Assembly (NCBI GenBank): GCA_023266055.1
Contig: JAHFRW010000002.1
Span: forward strand, 6,201 to 70,200
Direction: 5' to 3'
Origin: Gammaproteobacteria bacterium
Lineage (GTDB): Bacteria; Pseudomonadota; Gammaproteobacteria; Ga0077554; Ga007554
Length of the DNA stretch: 64,000 nt
In this document: in pieces, positions 1 to 10,516 of the stretch
How the letters are laid out: each line of letters opens with the position of its first letter
Numbering within the stretch: the first letter of the stretch is position 1
Translations under genes and position numbers: made by a program
The notes under the pieces: generated by a model
Told to the model about the DNA's origin: nothing
What the model saw: the letters and a program-made list of their open reading frames with translations, nothing else
Databases searched by the model: none

Positions 1-2224
1 CAATGGTCAGATCAATGGCAATCAACCCAACGCGGAGACCGGTCTGGATTTTGTGGTCGTGGGTGACTTTTCCTGGTATGACCATGTGTTGGACATGTCT
101 GCCCTGCTGGGGGTGGTGCCAGCGCGATTTGGTGAAGTGAAGGACACTGTTGATCTCGACACCTATTTTCGCATGGCGCGTGGCCGTGCGCCGACGGGAG
201 CCGATGTGCCCGCCTGTGAAATGACGAAATGGTTCGATACCAACTATCACTATATTGTGCCCGAATTCAGTGTCGACCAAGAGTTTCGTCTGGCCTCCAG
301 CAAATTGTTTGATGAGATTGTGGAGGCGCAGGCGTTGGGTTATCAGACCCGGGTGAAGCCCGTGCTGATTGGGCCATTGACATATTTGTGGTTGGGTAAA
401 ACCCGGGACGCCCAGCCCGACAAGGGCTTTGACAAGGGTTTCGATAAGCTGGCGCTGTTGGAACGGTTGTTACCGGTCTATGGTGAAATCCTGGCAAAAC
501 TCGCGCAGCTGGGTGTGACGTGGGTGCAGATTGATGAGCCGATTCTGGCGCTGAACTTGCCGCAAAGCTGGAAAAATGCCTTTGAGGCCACCTACGTGCG
601 CTTGCAGCAACCCGGCCTGAAGCGTTTGCTGACCACGTATTTTGGCGCGCTGGAAGATAACACGGCGCTGGCCTGCCGATTGCCGGTGGATGGTTTGCAC
701 ATTGATGTGGTGCGTGCACCGGAACAGCTTGCGGCGGTGCTTGATCAATTGCCGCCGTACAAAATATTGTCGGTGGGTGTGGTGGATGGCCGCAATATCT
801 GGCGTACTGATCTTGAAAAAGTGTTGGTGATATTGGAGCAGGCCAGGGCGCGTCTGGGTGATCGTTTATGGATTGCGTCGTCATGTTCATTGATACACAG
901 TCCAGTGGATCTGGCGGTGGAGGCGGGACTGGATGAAGAAATAAAATCCTGGCTGGCGTTTGCCACGCAAAAGATACACGAAATAGGCGTGCTGAAGCGT
1001 GCGTTGGGTGAAGGCCGTGATGTTGTGAGCGCAGCGCTTGAAAGCAATCGTCAGGCGCATCAGGCGCGCCGTACTTCGCGGCGTATCCATCATGCCGCAG
1101 TCAAGACGCGTGTAGAGCAGGTGACAGCCGATCTGGAAAATCGTCAGCATCCTTATGCAGTACGCCATGTTGCGCAACAACAGCGATTGAATCTGCCGTT
1201 GTTCCCTACAACGACCATTGGTTCATTTCCGCAGACCGCACAGATTCGCGCTGCGCGCCGTGATGTTAAAGCCGGAAAAATATCTGAAAATGACTATATC
1301 ACCGCCATGCATGAGCACATCAGCCATGCCGTGCGTCAACAGGAAGCGCTGGATCTGGATGTGTTGGTGCATGGTGAAGCCGAGCGCAATGATATGGTGG
1401 AATATTTTGGAGAATTGCTGGAAGGTTTTGTGTTTACCCAGAATGGCTGGGTGCAAAGTTATGGTTCACGCTGTGTAAAGCCCCCGGTGATTTTCGGTGA
1501 TGTCAGTCGTCCTTCTCCCATGACGGTGGGATGGACGGTATACGCTCAATCACTGACAGAGCGCCCCATGAAAGGTATGTTGACCGGGCCGGTGACGATT
1601 CTGCAGTGGTCTTTCGTGCGCGATGACCAGTCACGCGCGAACACAGCCTTGCAGATAGCATTGGCCTTGCGTGATGAGGTATGTGATCTGGAGGTGGCCG
1701 GAATCAAGATCATTCAGATTGATGAGCCGGCGTTGCGTGAAGGGCTGCCGCTGCGGAAAAAGCATTGGCAGGATTATCTTGGCTGGGCTGTGCATGCCTT
1801 TCGTATCAGTGCCAGTGGTGTGCGCGATGATACGCAAATTCATACTCATATGTGTTATTCCGAGTTCAACGACATTATTGCATCCATCGCGGCCCTGGAT
1901 GCTGACGTGATCACCATCGAGACATCACGTTCGGATATGGAGTTGCTGGATGCCTTTGCTGATTTCTCCTATCCCAACGAAATCGGGCCGGGTGTCTATG
2001 ATATTCATAGCCCACGTTTGCCGACGGAGGAGGAAATGATCGCCCTGCTGAAAAAAGCGGCTCTGGTAATTGCGCCAGACAAGCTCTGGGTGAACCCGGA
2101 TTGCGGACTGAAAACCCGTCAGTGGCCTGAGGTGGAAATCGCATTGAAGCGTATGGTGCAGGTTGCAAAAACGATGCGCGTACGTTATGCGCAGGATGTT
2201 CGTACTCTGCAAGAAGCAGGTTGA
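1..2224 (+). CDS. metE: MetE, cobalamin-independent methionine synthase (5' end missing)
   Basis: Transfers the methyl group of 5-methyltetrahydropteroyl-triglutamate to homocysteine, the last step of methionine synthesis, in the cytoplasm without B12. The reading frame is open from the first bases of the window. The visible part opens with ...[21 protein letters not shown], so the true start lies upstream and roughly 50-60 residues are absent compared with typical MetE of ~750 residues. The C-terminal catalytic barrel is intact: [10 protein letters not shown] begins it, and the zinc ligands are seen in HTHMCYSEF and in [10 protein letters not shown] near the end. It ends 4 bases before the tamB stop codon, so the two genes are convergent with almost no space. 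Assignment is secure; only the start is unseen. Confidence 0.97.
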   Translation, partial: NGQINGNQPNAETGLDFVVVGDFSWYDHVLDMSALLGVVPARFGEVKDTVDLDTYFRMARGRAPTGADVPACEMTKWFDTNYHYIVPEFSVDQEFRLASSKLFDEIVEAQALGYQTRVKPVLIGPLTYLWLGKTRDAQPDKGFDKGFDKLALLERLLPVYGEILAKLAQLGVTWVQIDEPILALNLPQSWKNAFEATYVRLQQPGLKRLLTTYFGALEDNTALACRLPVDGLHIDVVRAPEQLAAVLDQLPPYKILSVGVVDGRNIWRTDLEKVLVILEQARARLGDRLWIASSCSLIHSPVDLAVEAGLDEEIKSWLAFATQKIHEIGVLKRALGEGRDVVSAALESNRQAHQARRTSRRIHHAAVKTRVEQVTADLENRQHPYAVRHVAQQQRLNLPLFPTTTIGSFPQTAQIRAARRDVKAGKISENDYITAMHEHISHAVRQQEALDLDVLVHGEAERNDMVEYFGELLEGFVFTQNGWVQSYGSRCVKPPVIFGDVSRPSPMTVGWTVYAQSLTERPMKGMLTGPVTILQWSFVRDDQSRANTALQIALALRDEVCDLEVAGIKIIQIDEPALREGLPLRKKHWQDYLGWAVHAFRISASGVRDDTQIHTHMCYSEFNDIIASIAALDADVITIETSRSDMELLDAFADFSYPNEIGPGVYDIHSPRLPTEEEMIALLKKAALVIAPDKLWVNPDCGLKTRQWPEVEIALKRMVQVAKTMRVRYAQDVRTLQEAG

Positions 2225-2228
2225 GCCG

Positions 2229-5200
2229 TTATTTTCGGTCGATGGTGTAAAGGATGTCAGCACCCTGGTAAAAGCCACTTTCGGCTTCTACAGTCCAGTG
2301 GCGACTGAGCTGGTAACGCAGGCGCAGGGTGTTGATTCTGTCTACCGTGCCAACACCGTAACTGATATAAAGTTTCGGCGACAGGTATTTTCCCAGCACC
2401 ACGGTAGCCTGCTGCGTTGTGGTAGGTGTGCCGGCGCTGGAGAGGGCGGTGCTGGTTTCAACGCGAATGTCTTCGATACCAAAGGTGTTGCCAATTTTTT
2501 TCATCAGGAACTCGCCGCCGGCCGCGCCGAGGCCAGCGGCGGCCACGGCCATTTGACTGCCTTCGGCCGCGCTTGTCTGACTCATGGGGCGCCCGAATAA
2601 CAAGTAGGCCAGCGCATCGGTTTCAGGCATTGCAGGTTCGGAATACACGGACAGTTGTGGCGATTGCAGCGTGCCGCGTACGTTGAAGCCCACGCGTACG
2701 TTGGTGTTGATCTGGCGTGTGGCGCGCGCATCAATGCCGGGGTTATTGACAGGTCCGCCGGCAAAGACCAGACGCCCCCCTTTCTTGACCTCCAGTTTTT
2801 GATTGACGGCACGGTATTTCCCACCGTCTTCGATACGAATTTCACCATAGGCAGCGGTCAATTGTTGAGGGGCATCTATAAGTGCGATATCGCCGGTGAA
2901 GCGTCCCGTGAGGCCGATGCCATTGAATCTGACGTTATCACCGAGTTTGACGCCGACAATGCTGTTGATTAGCCAGTGCTGGTTATCGGTGGTTTGCGGG
3001 TCAGATGTCTCCTTGTCGGCGTGGATGACCACGGCATCGCTGGACGGGCGCAGGGTCGTGTTAAGGTCGCGTAGTTCAATGTTGGCATAGGGAATGACCA
3101 GATTGCCGTTTACGTCTACCGTGTTGCCCACCACTTTTATGGTGAGATTGGGTGAGACCGTGGCCTGCATTTCGGGGGTATGCACCGCTTCGAAGTGCTC
3201 ACCCTGAACGGTAAGGTCGGCACCCCAGCGCTGCTTGTTATCCGGGCTTAATGTGCCGTTTATCTTTAATACACCCTTGCCGGATCGCGCCTGTGCGGCA
3301 AGCGTGAGCTGGTTATCGTTTTTGCCGGTTATCTGTGCGCGTATATCCTCTAGTCGCAAACCCAGACGTGGCACCAGTGCCGTACCTTGTTCCAGCTTTG
3401 CATAGCCACCGAATCGAGGCTGCTCGGGAGTGCCTTCCACGTTGAGCGCAATGTTGATCTTGCCCTGGGTATTTTCGATGTCCGGGAAAAAATCAGGCAA
3501 CAGATCAAGTTCATGAATCTCTGCATTGAGCTGTCCCTTGATGTGTGTGGACTGGGAGGCCGGGTTGGTCAGAAAAGCGGGTAGCGCAGAACGCGGTAAC
3601 AGAAGCGTACCATCCATCACGCCCTTGTTTGTCAAGGTTAGCGTAGCGCTCGTATTTAATGTGTCTGCATCAAGAGTGGCCTCTATGAGCCCCTTGGTGT
3701 AGACCAGCGTTAGATTCTGATCGTTGGCAAGCGGGTGGATAATGGCGCCGGGCGAAGGCAGGATTCTGGCCGTTCCGGTGAGGAGTCCCGCAGGGTTGAG
3801 ATGCGCGTTGACCGTTGCATCAAGGGTACCCGCGACAATGGCCTGTTTCGGTAGAAAATATTGTAACCAGGTGATGGGTAAGTTAGTGGTGTGTGCGTTG
3901 CCTTGCCAGTGAGTATCCGCTGCGCGGGTTGCATTGAAACATATCTGTGCTTCCTGTTGTGTCCAGCACCACGGGCCGAGTTGTGCATGATCGGTAGCCA
4001 GGGTCAGAACACCCGGGGTCGTCAGTGGCCAGTATCCCAATGTCTGGGATGTCATGTTGGCCTGTGTGAGCTGACCGGCCCACGATGCTGCCTGCAATGT
4101 GCTGGGGGTGGTTTGCGTGTTATCCATGGACGCAACACGTTCGCCCAATGCACCTTCCAGCCGCAGCACCAGGGATTTTCCGGCAGTTTTGAGGGTTGCA
4201 TCAATGACATGATTTTGTGCCAGGCCACGACCCTGAACCACGATACTGTCAATGGTCTGATCGCACACTGTAATATCACTGGCGGTCAGGTCGAGTTGCG
4301 ACATCAACAGATTTTGCGTATCCACATCGAACGCAAGATGTAACTCATTGGCACGGTAGTTATCTATGGTGAGTTTTTTACCCTGTAATTCTGCACTGAT
4401 GCGTGGCTGTTCTCTTGTTCCATCGAGATTGCCGTGGCCCTTGAGTGTGCCGCTGTATTTTAAATGTGTGCCGGGGAAAATTTCAGCAGGATTATTGTCG
4501 GCATTCTGAATGACCGCATCCCATCGCATATTCCATGTTTCGTTTAACGTACCACGGATATTGATCAGGGAGGGTCCTGATGCAAGTGTAAAATGTGATA
4601 CGGCATAGGTGTCCTGATCAATGATCAGTGATGCATTGCCGGTGAGCGGTATATCGCGCAGTTGCCCACGAAGATCGTTTATTTCAAGAAAGATGGCAGA
4701 GGCATGTTCCTCGTTATGACGCACATCTGTTATTGTCGCGCGCGGCTCGGTGTGATTGGTCGTAGCGCGCAGGGAGATGTTGCTGATACGTGCCTGAAAA
4801 TCAAGTTGCCCCGGCCATGCGGACCAGTGTTGTCCAGGGTCAAGATTGTTGCCGGCAAGATTCACAAGCCAGTGTAGTTGTGGGCTGGCAGGTGAGGGAG
4901 TGCCCGGACTGTTATCCTGCGCACAGGGTGTGCGGGTGCGGTCTGCCATGGGGTGTGGCGGTGTTTTTCCGCACGGTGGCAATTGCCACCGTAACTCGCC
5001 CTGGCCGGTGATGTGGCCCGCCAGAATATCGCCACGCAGCTCATTGAGTGCCAGACCTTCCGGATTACCGTTGCCCGCCGCTCTCCAGCGACCGGATGGA
5101 ATAGCTGCGCCGGTGATGCTGCCATTGATCGTGAACTGGTAGGCGTCAGGATTGCCGGTAAAGTCGAAACTTCCTTCCTTGCTGACGAGAGCGGCATCTG

Positions 5201-6368
5201 TGGTGGCGCCGGGTGGCCAGACGAAATCGTGCCAGCGGCCCGCTAATTGCCAGGGCTGGTCCAGCGCAGGAATCAATCCGTTGCCCAGTGTACCTTTGAG
5301 AATAACCCGTGCTGGTTGGTCGGGGAGCGACAGGGTGGCTTGTTCGATATACCATTTGTTGTCTGAGAAATTGGCGCGCGCGAGGGTATTCAAGGTGGTT
5401 TTCTCGTAAGTAACCTGAATGTTGCCCTCTGCAATGATGCGGCTTTGACTGTCTGGGCCATGCTCCTGCGTGGTGATGCGAAGCTTTCCGCCAATATCAA
5501 TGGCCGGCCAGTCCTGATGAATGTCATGCAGATTGGTTTTTTTCAGGGCGAGATCGGCCTGCCATTGCATTGTACCCAGCATGTTTTTCACGGTGCCATG
5601 CACGGTTGCTTTAAGGGGCGTACTCACGCTTTGGGCAATCTTGAGTTCATTGACAAGATTGCCTGTCAATGTGGTTTGGCCGGTGACGGGAGGATAACCT
5701 GTCGGCAGGGCGGACCAGTGAACGACTAAATTCACGGGATAACTGTTTTTCGGCATGAGCGTGCCGCGCACCTGGGCCTGTAGCGCATGCGCGGTTATAT
5801 TGAGTGTATCAATGTGCAGGCGACCGAACAGTGTCTTACCTGTCAGTGTAATGTGGTCGATCAGGTAGGATTGCTTCAGATCAGGGAGTGTCACATTGAC
5901 AGTGGAAATGGAGGCCTGATCCAGCGTAATGCCGACGGGTAACTGAATATTGGGCAGGGCGGTCAGGGGTTCCTGGCTGCCAGTGTGGGTGACGTTGACG
6001 CCGCTGATAGCCAGCCGGGAAATATGCACGCGTTCATACAGGAGTGCCAGAGGATGAATATCAACATCCAGTTTTTCAATTGAGATCACCGTATTTTTTT
6101 CGGCGGTGGTGTAGTGAAGGCCGCGTATCGAGAGCGGTCCGATCAAGCGCCCGTCAAGCTGCTCGACGCGCAATTCCCCCGGAATATTACGTACCAGGGT
6201 AGAAAATGCCCAGCGCAATCCGTTTTCAGTGGTAGCGACAAAGCCTGCGGCGCCTAGCGTCAGGCCCATCACGAATATCAGCAGCAAAATCCAGGGGAGT
6301 TTGCGTCGGCGCGGCGGCGTGTTTACGTCATCCGGCGGCGTGCCCGTGTTGTTTTTAGTGCTGCTCAC
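2229..6368 (-). CDS. tamB: TamB, inner-membrane subunit of the translocation and assembly module
   Basis: A long AsmA/TamB-type protein (1379 residues) that spans the periplasm and works with TamA in outer-membrane protein assembly and probably phospholipid transport. A basic, proline-rich N-terminus (PPRRRKLPWILLLIFVMGLTLGAAGFVA, about residues 18-46) is the single inner-membrane anchor. The rest is repetitive beta-rich sequence. The conserved C-terminal TamB domain is clear (RGTLQSPQLSVYSEPAMPETDALAYLLFGRP, then AAAGLGAAGGEFLMKKIG), and the last segment ends in aromatic beta-strand sequence typical for the TamA-interacting end. Its start overlaps the tamA stop by 4 bases, so the two are translationally coupled. 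Length is near the usual 1250-1400. Confidence 0.96.
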   Translation of the reverse strand: MSSTKNNTGTPPDDVNTPPRRRKLPWILLLIFVMGLTLGAAGFVATTENGLRWAFSTLVRNIPGELRVEQLDGRLIGPLSIRGLHYTTAEKNTVISIEKLDVDIHPLALLYERVHISRLAISGVNVTHTGSQEPLTALPNIQLPVGITLDQASISTVNVTLPDLKQSYLIDHITLTGKTLFGRLHIDTLNITAHALQAQVRGTLMPKNSYPVNLVVHWSALPTGYPPVTGQTTLTGNLVNELKIAQSVSTPLKATVHGTVKNMLGTMQWQADLALKKTNLHDIHQDWPAIDIGGKLRITTQEHGPDSQSRIIAEGNIQVTYEKTTLNTLARANFSDNKWYIEQATLSLPDQPARVILKGTLGNGLIPALDQPWQLAGRWHDFVWPPGATTDAALVSKEGSFDFTGNPDAYQFTINGSITGAAIPSGRWRAAGNGNPEGLALNELRGDILAGHITGQGELRWQLPPCGKTPPHPMADRTRTPCAQDNSPGTPSPASPQLHWLVNLAGNNLDPGQHWSAWPGQLDFQARISNISLRATTNHTEPRATITDVRHNEEHASAIFLEINDLRGQLRDIPLTGNASLIIDQDTYAVSHFTLASGPSLINIRGTLNETWNMRWDAVIQNADNNPAEIFPGTHLKYSGTLKGHGNLDGTREQPRISAELQGKKLTIDNYRANELHLAFDVDTQNLLMSQLDLTASDITVCDQTIDSIVVQGRGLAQNHVIDATLKTAGKSLVLRLEGALGERVASMDNTQTTPSTLQAASWAGQLTQANMTSQTLGYWPLTTPGVLTLATDHAQLGPWCWTQQEAQICFNATRAADTHWQGNAHTTNLPITWLQYFLPKQAIVAGTLDATVNAHLNPAGLLTGTARILPSPGAIIHPLANDQNLTLVYTKGLIEATLDADTLNTSATLTLTNKGVMDGTLLLPRSALPAFLTNPASQSTHIKGQLNAEIHELDLLPDFFPDIENTQGKINIALNVEGTPEQPRFGGYAKLEQGTALVPRLGLRLEDIRAQITGKNDNQLTLAAQARSGKGVLKINGTLSPDNKQRWGADLTVQGEHFEAVHTPEMQATVSPNLTIKVVGNTVDVNGNLVIPYANIELRDLNTTLRPSSDAVVIHADKETSDPQTTDNQHWLINSIVGVKLGDNVRFNGIGLTGRFTGDIALIDAPQQLTAAYGEIRIEDGGKYRAVNQKLEVKKGGRLVFAGGPVNNPGIDARATRQINTNVRVGFNVRGTLQSPQLSVYSEPAMPETDALAYLLFGRPMSQTSAAEGSQMAVAAAGLGAAGGEFLMKKIGNTFGIEDIRVETSTALSSAGTPTTTQQATVVLGKYLSPKLYISYGVGTVDRINTLRLRYQLSRHWTVEAESGFYQGADILYTIDRK

Positions 6369-8140
6369 AGATCAGGCCCAATCACCAGATGGAAGCGCCA
6401 GGGGTTGCCAGGGTCACTTAAGGCCCACGCCACATCCAGACGGATCAGCCCCACGGGTGATTTCCAGCGCATGCCAACGCCGGCACCCTGTTTTAATTTT
6501 TGTGTCCAGTCGTTTACCGCATTGCCCATGTCGAAGAAGACACCGCTGCTCCATTTTTCAGTCCAGGAATGTTCATACTCGGCGCTGCCTACCAGAAGTT
6601 GTTTGCCGCCCACGATGACGCTGCTTGATTTATTGATGGGTCCCAGACTATTGTAGTCATAGCCGCGCACACTTTGATCGCCACCGGTAAAAAAGCGCAA
6701 TGATGCAGGCAGGGCGTTAAGATCCTTGATACGGGTCAAGCCGGCATCACCTCGCAAGGTAATACGGCCATTTTCCTGTACGCTACGAATCCACTTCGCC
6801 TGCAAACGCAGTTGCATGACCTGTACCGGTGACCCCAGAGTAGGGTGAGTGCCTTTGAGATCCACCAGTAAACGTTGGCCGTTGCGGGTATAGATACGAT
6901 TATCGGCCTTGACACGCGACCAGCTTATGCCCGGTAACAACAAACTACTGTTACCTCGATTGGTGCCTCCTAAATCGAAGGATTCAGCCTGATAGTTAAT
7001 GTAGATGGTTTCAAGCCAGCCACTGCCGCGATGCATGGTATGACTTGCGCCTAACAGGAAAGTTTCACTTTCATGCTGGCGAGTCCGCAGATTTTCATAG
7101 AGCCACGCGGATGTAAATTCGATGCGATCAGTGCGCGGGTCGCGTGTAGGAATGCGATATTTTGCGGTAAGGTTCGTTTTAACTTCAGAAATTTTTGCTT
7201 CTGCCTTAAGGCGATGACCGGAACGATTGACCCGCCGGTTTTCCCAGCCCAGACTGCCCCGCACGCCCGTGTCTGTGCCGTATCCCAGACCGGCAGTATA
7301 GCGATGTTTGCTGCGGGGTTCCAGCTCTATATCAATCGGGATTTCAAAGTATTCAATCTGGTCAGGGCGCGGCTTCATCTCTACCGTGTCGAAATAATCG
7401 CTGTCGGAAAGCGCATTCTGTAAATCAAACAAACGGTGGGTTGAATAGGGCGTGCCTTCCTCGAAAGAAACAAAGCGTGCCAGAAAGTCGGGATCAAAAG
7501 GTGGTTTTTCAGAATCGCCGGACTGCATGAAATTTACTTTTCCAAAGCGGTAGCGTCGTCCCGTATCAAAGTGCAGTACGATATCGGCAGCGTGTTCAGC
7601 AGGCCGCACACGTATTTCGTGCGCCAGCAGTTGTGCGTCGCGATAGCCGTTTTCAGTGGCCAGTACCAGCAGGGAGTGCTTGCCATCTGCATAGCGTTCA
7701 TGCTCCAGAATATCACCCTGCTGTAACGGAAAGTGGATGACCAGGTTTTGAAACTGCTCATCGTGCGTACCTTCGCCGAGCAGTTTCAAGTCAATAGTGG
7801 TGACGCGCACAGGCAAGCCTGGCTCAACATGATAGGTGGCGAGCCAGTGATTGGTGGTTTGCTGTGTTAATTCAGTGGAGATAACCGGTTCGTAATAACC
7901 AAAGGGTTCTAGTGCCTGTCTGATTTCACCAACGGCATTACGGTGCAGGCGACGAATGCGCGCCTCAAACAAATTGGGGTCGGTTTTTTGCTGCTCGATG
8001 CTGAGCAGCTTGTGTACATTGTCCAGTACCGTGCCGGTGACGCCATCGACTTTAACTTCCAGCGTTTCTGCTGCTGCCCATGCAGGGGACAGGTGGCCGA
8101 TGAGCATAATTATCAAAATGGCGCGAAAGGGTTTGTACAT
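6365..8140 (-). CDS. tamA: TamA, outer-membrane BamA-family subunit of the translocation and assembly module
   Basis: A 591-residue Omp85-superfamily protein. A signal peptide is visible (MYKPFRAILIIMLIGHLSPAWAAAE, cleavage near residue 24). POTRA domains follow (about 25-270), then a 16-strand barrel with the family landmark GGDQSVRGYDYNSLGP (VRGY/F motif of loop 6). The C-terminus WRFHLVIGPDL is a typical terminal beta-strand. It is first in the tamA-tamB unit and is divergent from prmB across a 219-base gap. No strong Shine-Dalgarno is evident before the chosen ATG, but the signal peptide supports the start. Confidence 0.95.
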   Translation of the reverse strand: MYKPFRAILIIMLIGHLSPAWAAAETLEVKVDGVTGTVLDNVHKLLSIEQQKTDPNLFEARIRRLHRNAVGEIRQALEPFGYYEPVISTELTQQTTNHWLATYHVEPGLPVRVTTIDLKLLGEGTHDEQFQNLVIHFPLQQGDILEHERYADGKHSLLVLATENGYRDAQLLAHEIRVRPAEHAADIVLHFDTGRRYRFGKVNFMQSGDSEKPPFDPDFLARFVSFEEGTPYSTHRLFDLQNALSDSDYFDTVEMKPRPDQIEYFEIPIDIELEPRSKHRYTAGLGYGTDTGVRGSLGWENRRVNRSGHRLKAEAKISEVKTNLTAKYRIPTRDPRTDRIEFTSAWLYENLRTRQHESETFLLGASHTMHRGSGWLETIYINYQAESFDLGGTNRGNSSLLLPGISWSRVKADNRIYTRNGQRLLVDLKGTHPTLGSPVQVMQLRLQAKWIRSVQENGRITLRGDAGLTRIKDLNALPASLRFFTGGDQSVRGYDYNSLGPINKSSSVIVGGKQLLVGSAEYEHSWTEKWSSGVFFDMGNAVNDWTQKLKQGAGVGMRWKSPVGLIRLDVAWALSDPGNPWRFHLVIGPDL

Positions 8141-8359
8141 TTAGCTGTTTTATCAATTGTGTAACTATAAATTTCTCAGGTAATTATTATACCTCACAAT
8201 AGCTTGACTGTGGGTGCGCCAGCGCATACAGGCGCGAACAATCTGTGCCGGCACCCTTCAATGAGACTGTGAACAGTTTCTCAGATGCCGACACCTCTAG
8301 TCGGCGTAGTGGCAAATAAGGTATGATTGAACACTTTACAATTCGATTATCATTAAATT

Positions 8360-9301
8360 ATGGCACCGACCATGGACACAGACCACGACGTTGCCGAGCA
8401 ACTTCATACCCTGCACGATTTTGTGCGGTGGGGTGCCAGCCTGTTTACCGAGGCCAAGCTGTTTTTTGGTCATGGCACCGACAATGCCGTCGACGAAGCC
8501 TTGTATCTGGTGCTGCATGCGCTGCATTTGAAGCATGGCTTGCCTGCGGAGTTGATGCAGGCTCGGTTGACCATGAGTGAGCGCCGCGCCGTCATTGCAT
8601 TATTGCGGCGGCGTGTGAACGAGCGTCTGCCCGCCCCGTATCTGACCCATGAAGCATGGTTTGCCGGTCTGAGCTTTTATGTTGATGAGCGCGTGCTGGT
8701 ACCCCGTTCCCCCATTGCCGAATTGATAGAAAGTGGCTATGCACCCTGGCTCAGGCACGAGCAGGTCGAGCATATACTTGATTTATGTACCGGCAGTGGC
8801 TGTATTGCCATTGCCTGTGCCCAGGCGTTCCCCGATGCGCTGGTCGATGCCAGTGACATTTCACCGGATGCGCTGGCGGTGGCCAATATTAATATTCGCA
8901 AACACGGGCTGGAAACGCGTGTGCAGGCGATCGAGTCTGATTTGTTCGCGGGTCTCCAGGGGCGTCAATACGATCTTATTGTCAGCAATCCCCCCTATGC
9001 CGCCTTGCAGGAAATGGCGGTGTTGCCGCAGGAATATCACCATGAGCCCTCACTGGCGCTGGTGTCGGGTGATGACGGACTGGACGCGGCGGTGCGTATT
9101 CTGCGTGATGCCCTGTCGTATCTGGTACCAGGGGGCTTGCTGGTGGTTGAAGTGGGCAACAGCGAAGAGGCGTTGGCCAAGCGCTTTCCCGACGTGCCCT
9201 TTGTGTGGCCGGAATTTGAACGGGGTGATGGCGGGGTGTTTATGCTGACGCAGGACTCCCTGCAGGAATATCACCCGGAATTTATTGCAGCATGTGGATA
9301 G
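8360..9301 (+). CDS. prmB: PrmB, ribosomal protein uL3 N5-glutamine methyltransferase
   Basis: SAM-dependent methyltransferase that modifies a glutamine of 50S protein L3. The 313-residue chain has the PrmB-type N-terminal helical region (LHDFVRWGASLFTEAKLFFGHGTDNAVDEALYLVLHALHL), the SAM-binding motif ILDLCTGSGCIAIACA (about residues 140-155) and the catalytic NPPY in SNPPYAALQEMA, specific for Gln/Asn N-methyltransferases. The long helical N-terminus and LVPRSPIAELI favour PrmB over PrmC. A second in-frame ATG lies 12 bases downstream and may be used. It is followed after 22 bases by the cytochrome c peroxidase gene. Confidence 0.94.
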   Translation: MAPTMDTDHDVAEQLHTLHDFVRWGASLFTEAKLFFGHGTDNAVDEALYLVLHALHLKHGLPAELMQARLTMSERRAVIALLRRRVNERLPAPYLTHEAWFAGLSFYVDERVLVPRSPIAELIESGYAPWLRHEQVEHILDLCTGSGCIAIACAQAFPDALVDASDISPDALAVANINIRKHGLETRVQAIESDLFAGLQGRQYDLIVSNPPYAALQEMAVLPQEYHHEPSLALVSGDDGLDAAVRILRDALSYLVPGGLLVVEVGNSEEALAKRFPDVPFVWPEFERGDGGVFMLTQDSLQEYHPEFIAACG

Positions 9302-9323
9302 AGCATCAGTATAAGGAGTATTC

Positions 9324-10460
9324 ATGAAAGCAGTGTTTCACCGGCCGCTCGCGGTATTTCGCGCTGTCTTTGTACGTCGCATGCTGGTGACCATGAGTGG
9401 TAGCGTGATGATCTTCGGAATGGCGGCAGTGGTGGCCGCGCCGTTTCAGGCATTGCAGCCCTTGCCCGGCCAGCCACCCATCCCCAGGGACAATCCCATG
9501 AGTCGCGCCAAGGTGGCGCTGGGTCAGCAGTTATTTTTTGATCCGCGATTATCCGTGACGGGTACCCATTCATGTAATACCTGCCATAACGTCATGGCGG
9601 GTGGTGAAGATGGACGTGCCGTATCAATAGGGGTGAATGGCAAGGTTGGCACACGCGGCGCCCCTACCGTGTGGAACGCCGCATTTAGTACCGTGCTGTA
9701 CCGCGATGGCAGGGCCGTCAGTCTCGAAGACCAGGTGAAAACCCACCTGCTCGGCGCCACGGAAATGGGTATGCCCAGTGAACAGGCTGTCGTGACGCGT
9801 ATTGCGGCCATTCCCGGTTATGTCAGCCAATTTGCCAGGGTTTTTGGCGGTGAGTCGGCCCGCGAGAGTCGTGCGAATGCGGTAAGCTACACCAACATTG
9901 CCAAAGCCATTGCCGCGTATGAGCGCACCTTGATTACGCCTGACAGCCCCTATGATCGCTATCTGCGCGGTGATAAAAAAGCGATTTCTGCGCAGGCCAA
10001 GCGTGGGCTTAAGGAATTTGAGGAAGTGCAGTGTTTATCCTGCCATTTCTGGGTCAATCTGGCAGGCCCGGTGCCGGGGCTGGCGTTTCAGATGGGCGAG
10101 GGTTTTTACGAGTTGTTTCCCAACTACACAGGCTCGTCTTACGACCAGCAATACCAGTTGGCCGATGACCTGGGACGGTATAATGTTACCGGCATTGAAA
10201 GCGACCGGCGCATGTGGCGCGTAATGAGCTTGCGTAACGTCGCAGTGACCGCGCCGTATTTTCACAACGGTACGGTTAAAACGCTTGATGAAGCAGTGCG
10301 GGTCATGGGTAAAACCCAGTTGAACAAGGCATTAACCGATCAGCAGGTGCAGGACATTACCGCTTTTCTGAATACCCTGACCGGCAAATTTCCCGAGCAG
10401 AAAATGCCACGCTTGCCGGCGACACCCAATGGCAGCGTCGTTGACCCTGCCGCGCCGTAG
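9324..10460 (+). CDS. Di-haem cytochrome c peroxidase (CcpA/MauG family)
   Basis: Periplasmic peroxidase that reduces hydrogen peroxide to water with electrons from small c-type cytochromes. Two CXXCH haem c sites are visible: CNTCH (Cys84, Cys87, His88) and CLSCH (Cys237, Cys240, His241). The conserved LFFDPRLS before the first haem, EMGMP (about 147-151) and APYFHNGTVKTLDEAV near the C-terminus match the family. The N-terminus (about 1-40) has a hydrophobic export signal. A good ribosome site (AAGGAG at 9313-9318) supports the ATG. Whether it is a classical peroxidase or a MauG-like enzyme with another substrate cannot be decided from sequence. Confidence 0.92.
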   Translation: MKAVFHRPLAVFRAVFVRRMLVTMSGSVMIFGMAAVVAAPFQALQPLPGQPPIPRDNPMSRAKVALGQQLFFDPRLSVTGTHSCNTCHNVMAGGEDGRAVSIGVNGKVGTRGAPTVWNAAFSTVLYRDGRAVSLEDQVKTHLLGATEMGMPSEQAVVTRIAAIPGYVSQFARVFGGESARESRANAVSYTNIAKAIAAYERTLITPDSPYDRYLRGDKKAISAQAKRGLKEFEEVQCLSCHFWVNLAGPVPGLAFQMGEGFYELFPNYTGSSYDQQYQLADDLGRYNVTGIESDRRMWRVMSLRNVAVTAPYFHNGTVKTLDEAVRVMGKTQLNKALTDQQVQDITAFLNTLTGKFPEQKMPRLPATPNGSVVDPAAP

Positions 10461-10516
10461 GTTGATGTTGAGCCCACAATTATAATCAGACACTTTAAAT
10501 AAACGGACTCCAAGCC

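Noticed and set aside
267..890. 207-codon open frame antisense to metE
   Set aside because: Composition is typical of a shadow frame and it has no homology features; metE is certain on the other strand.
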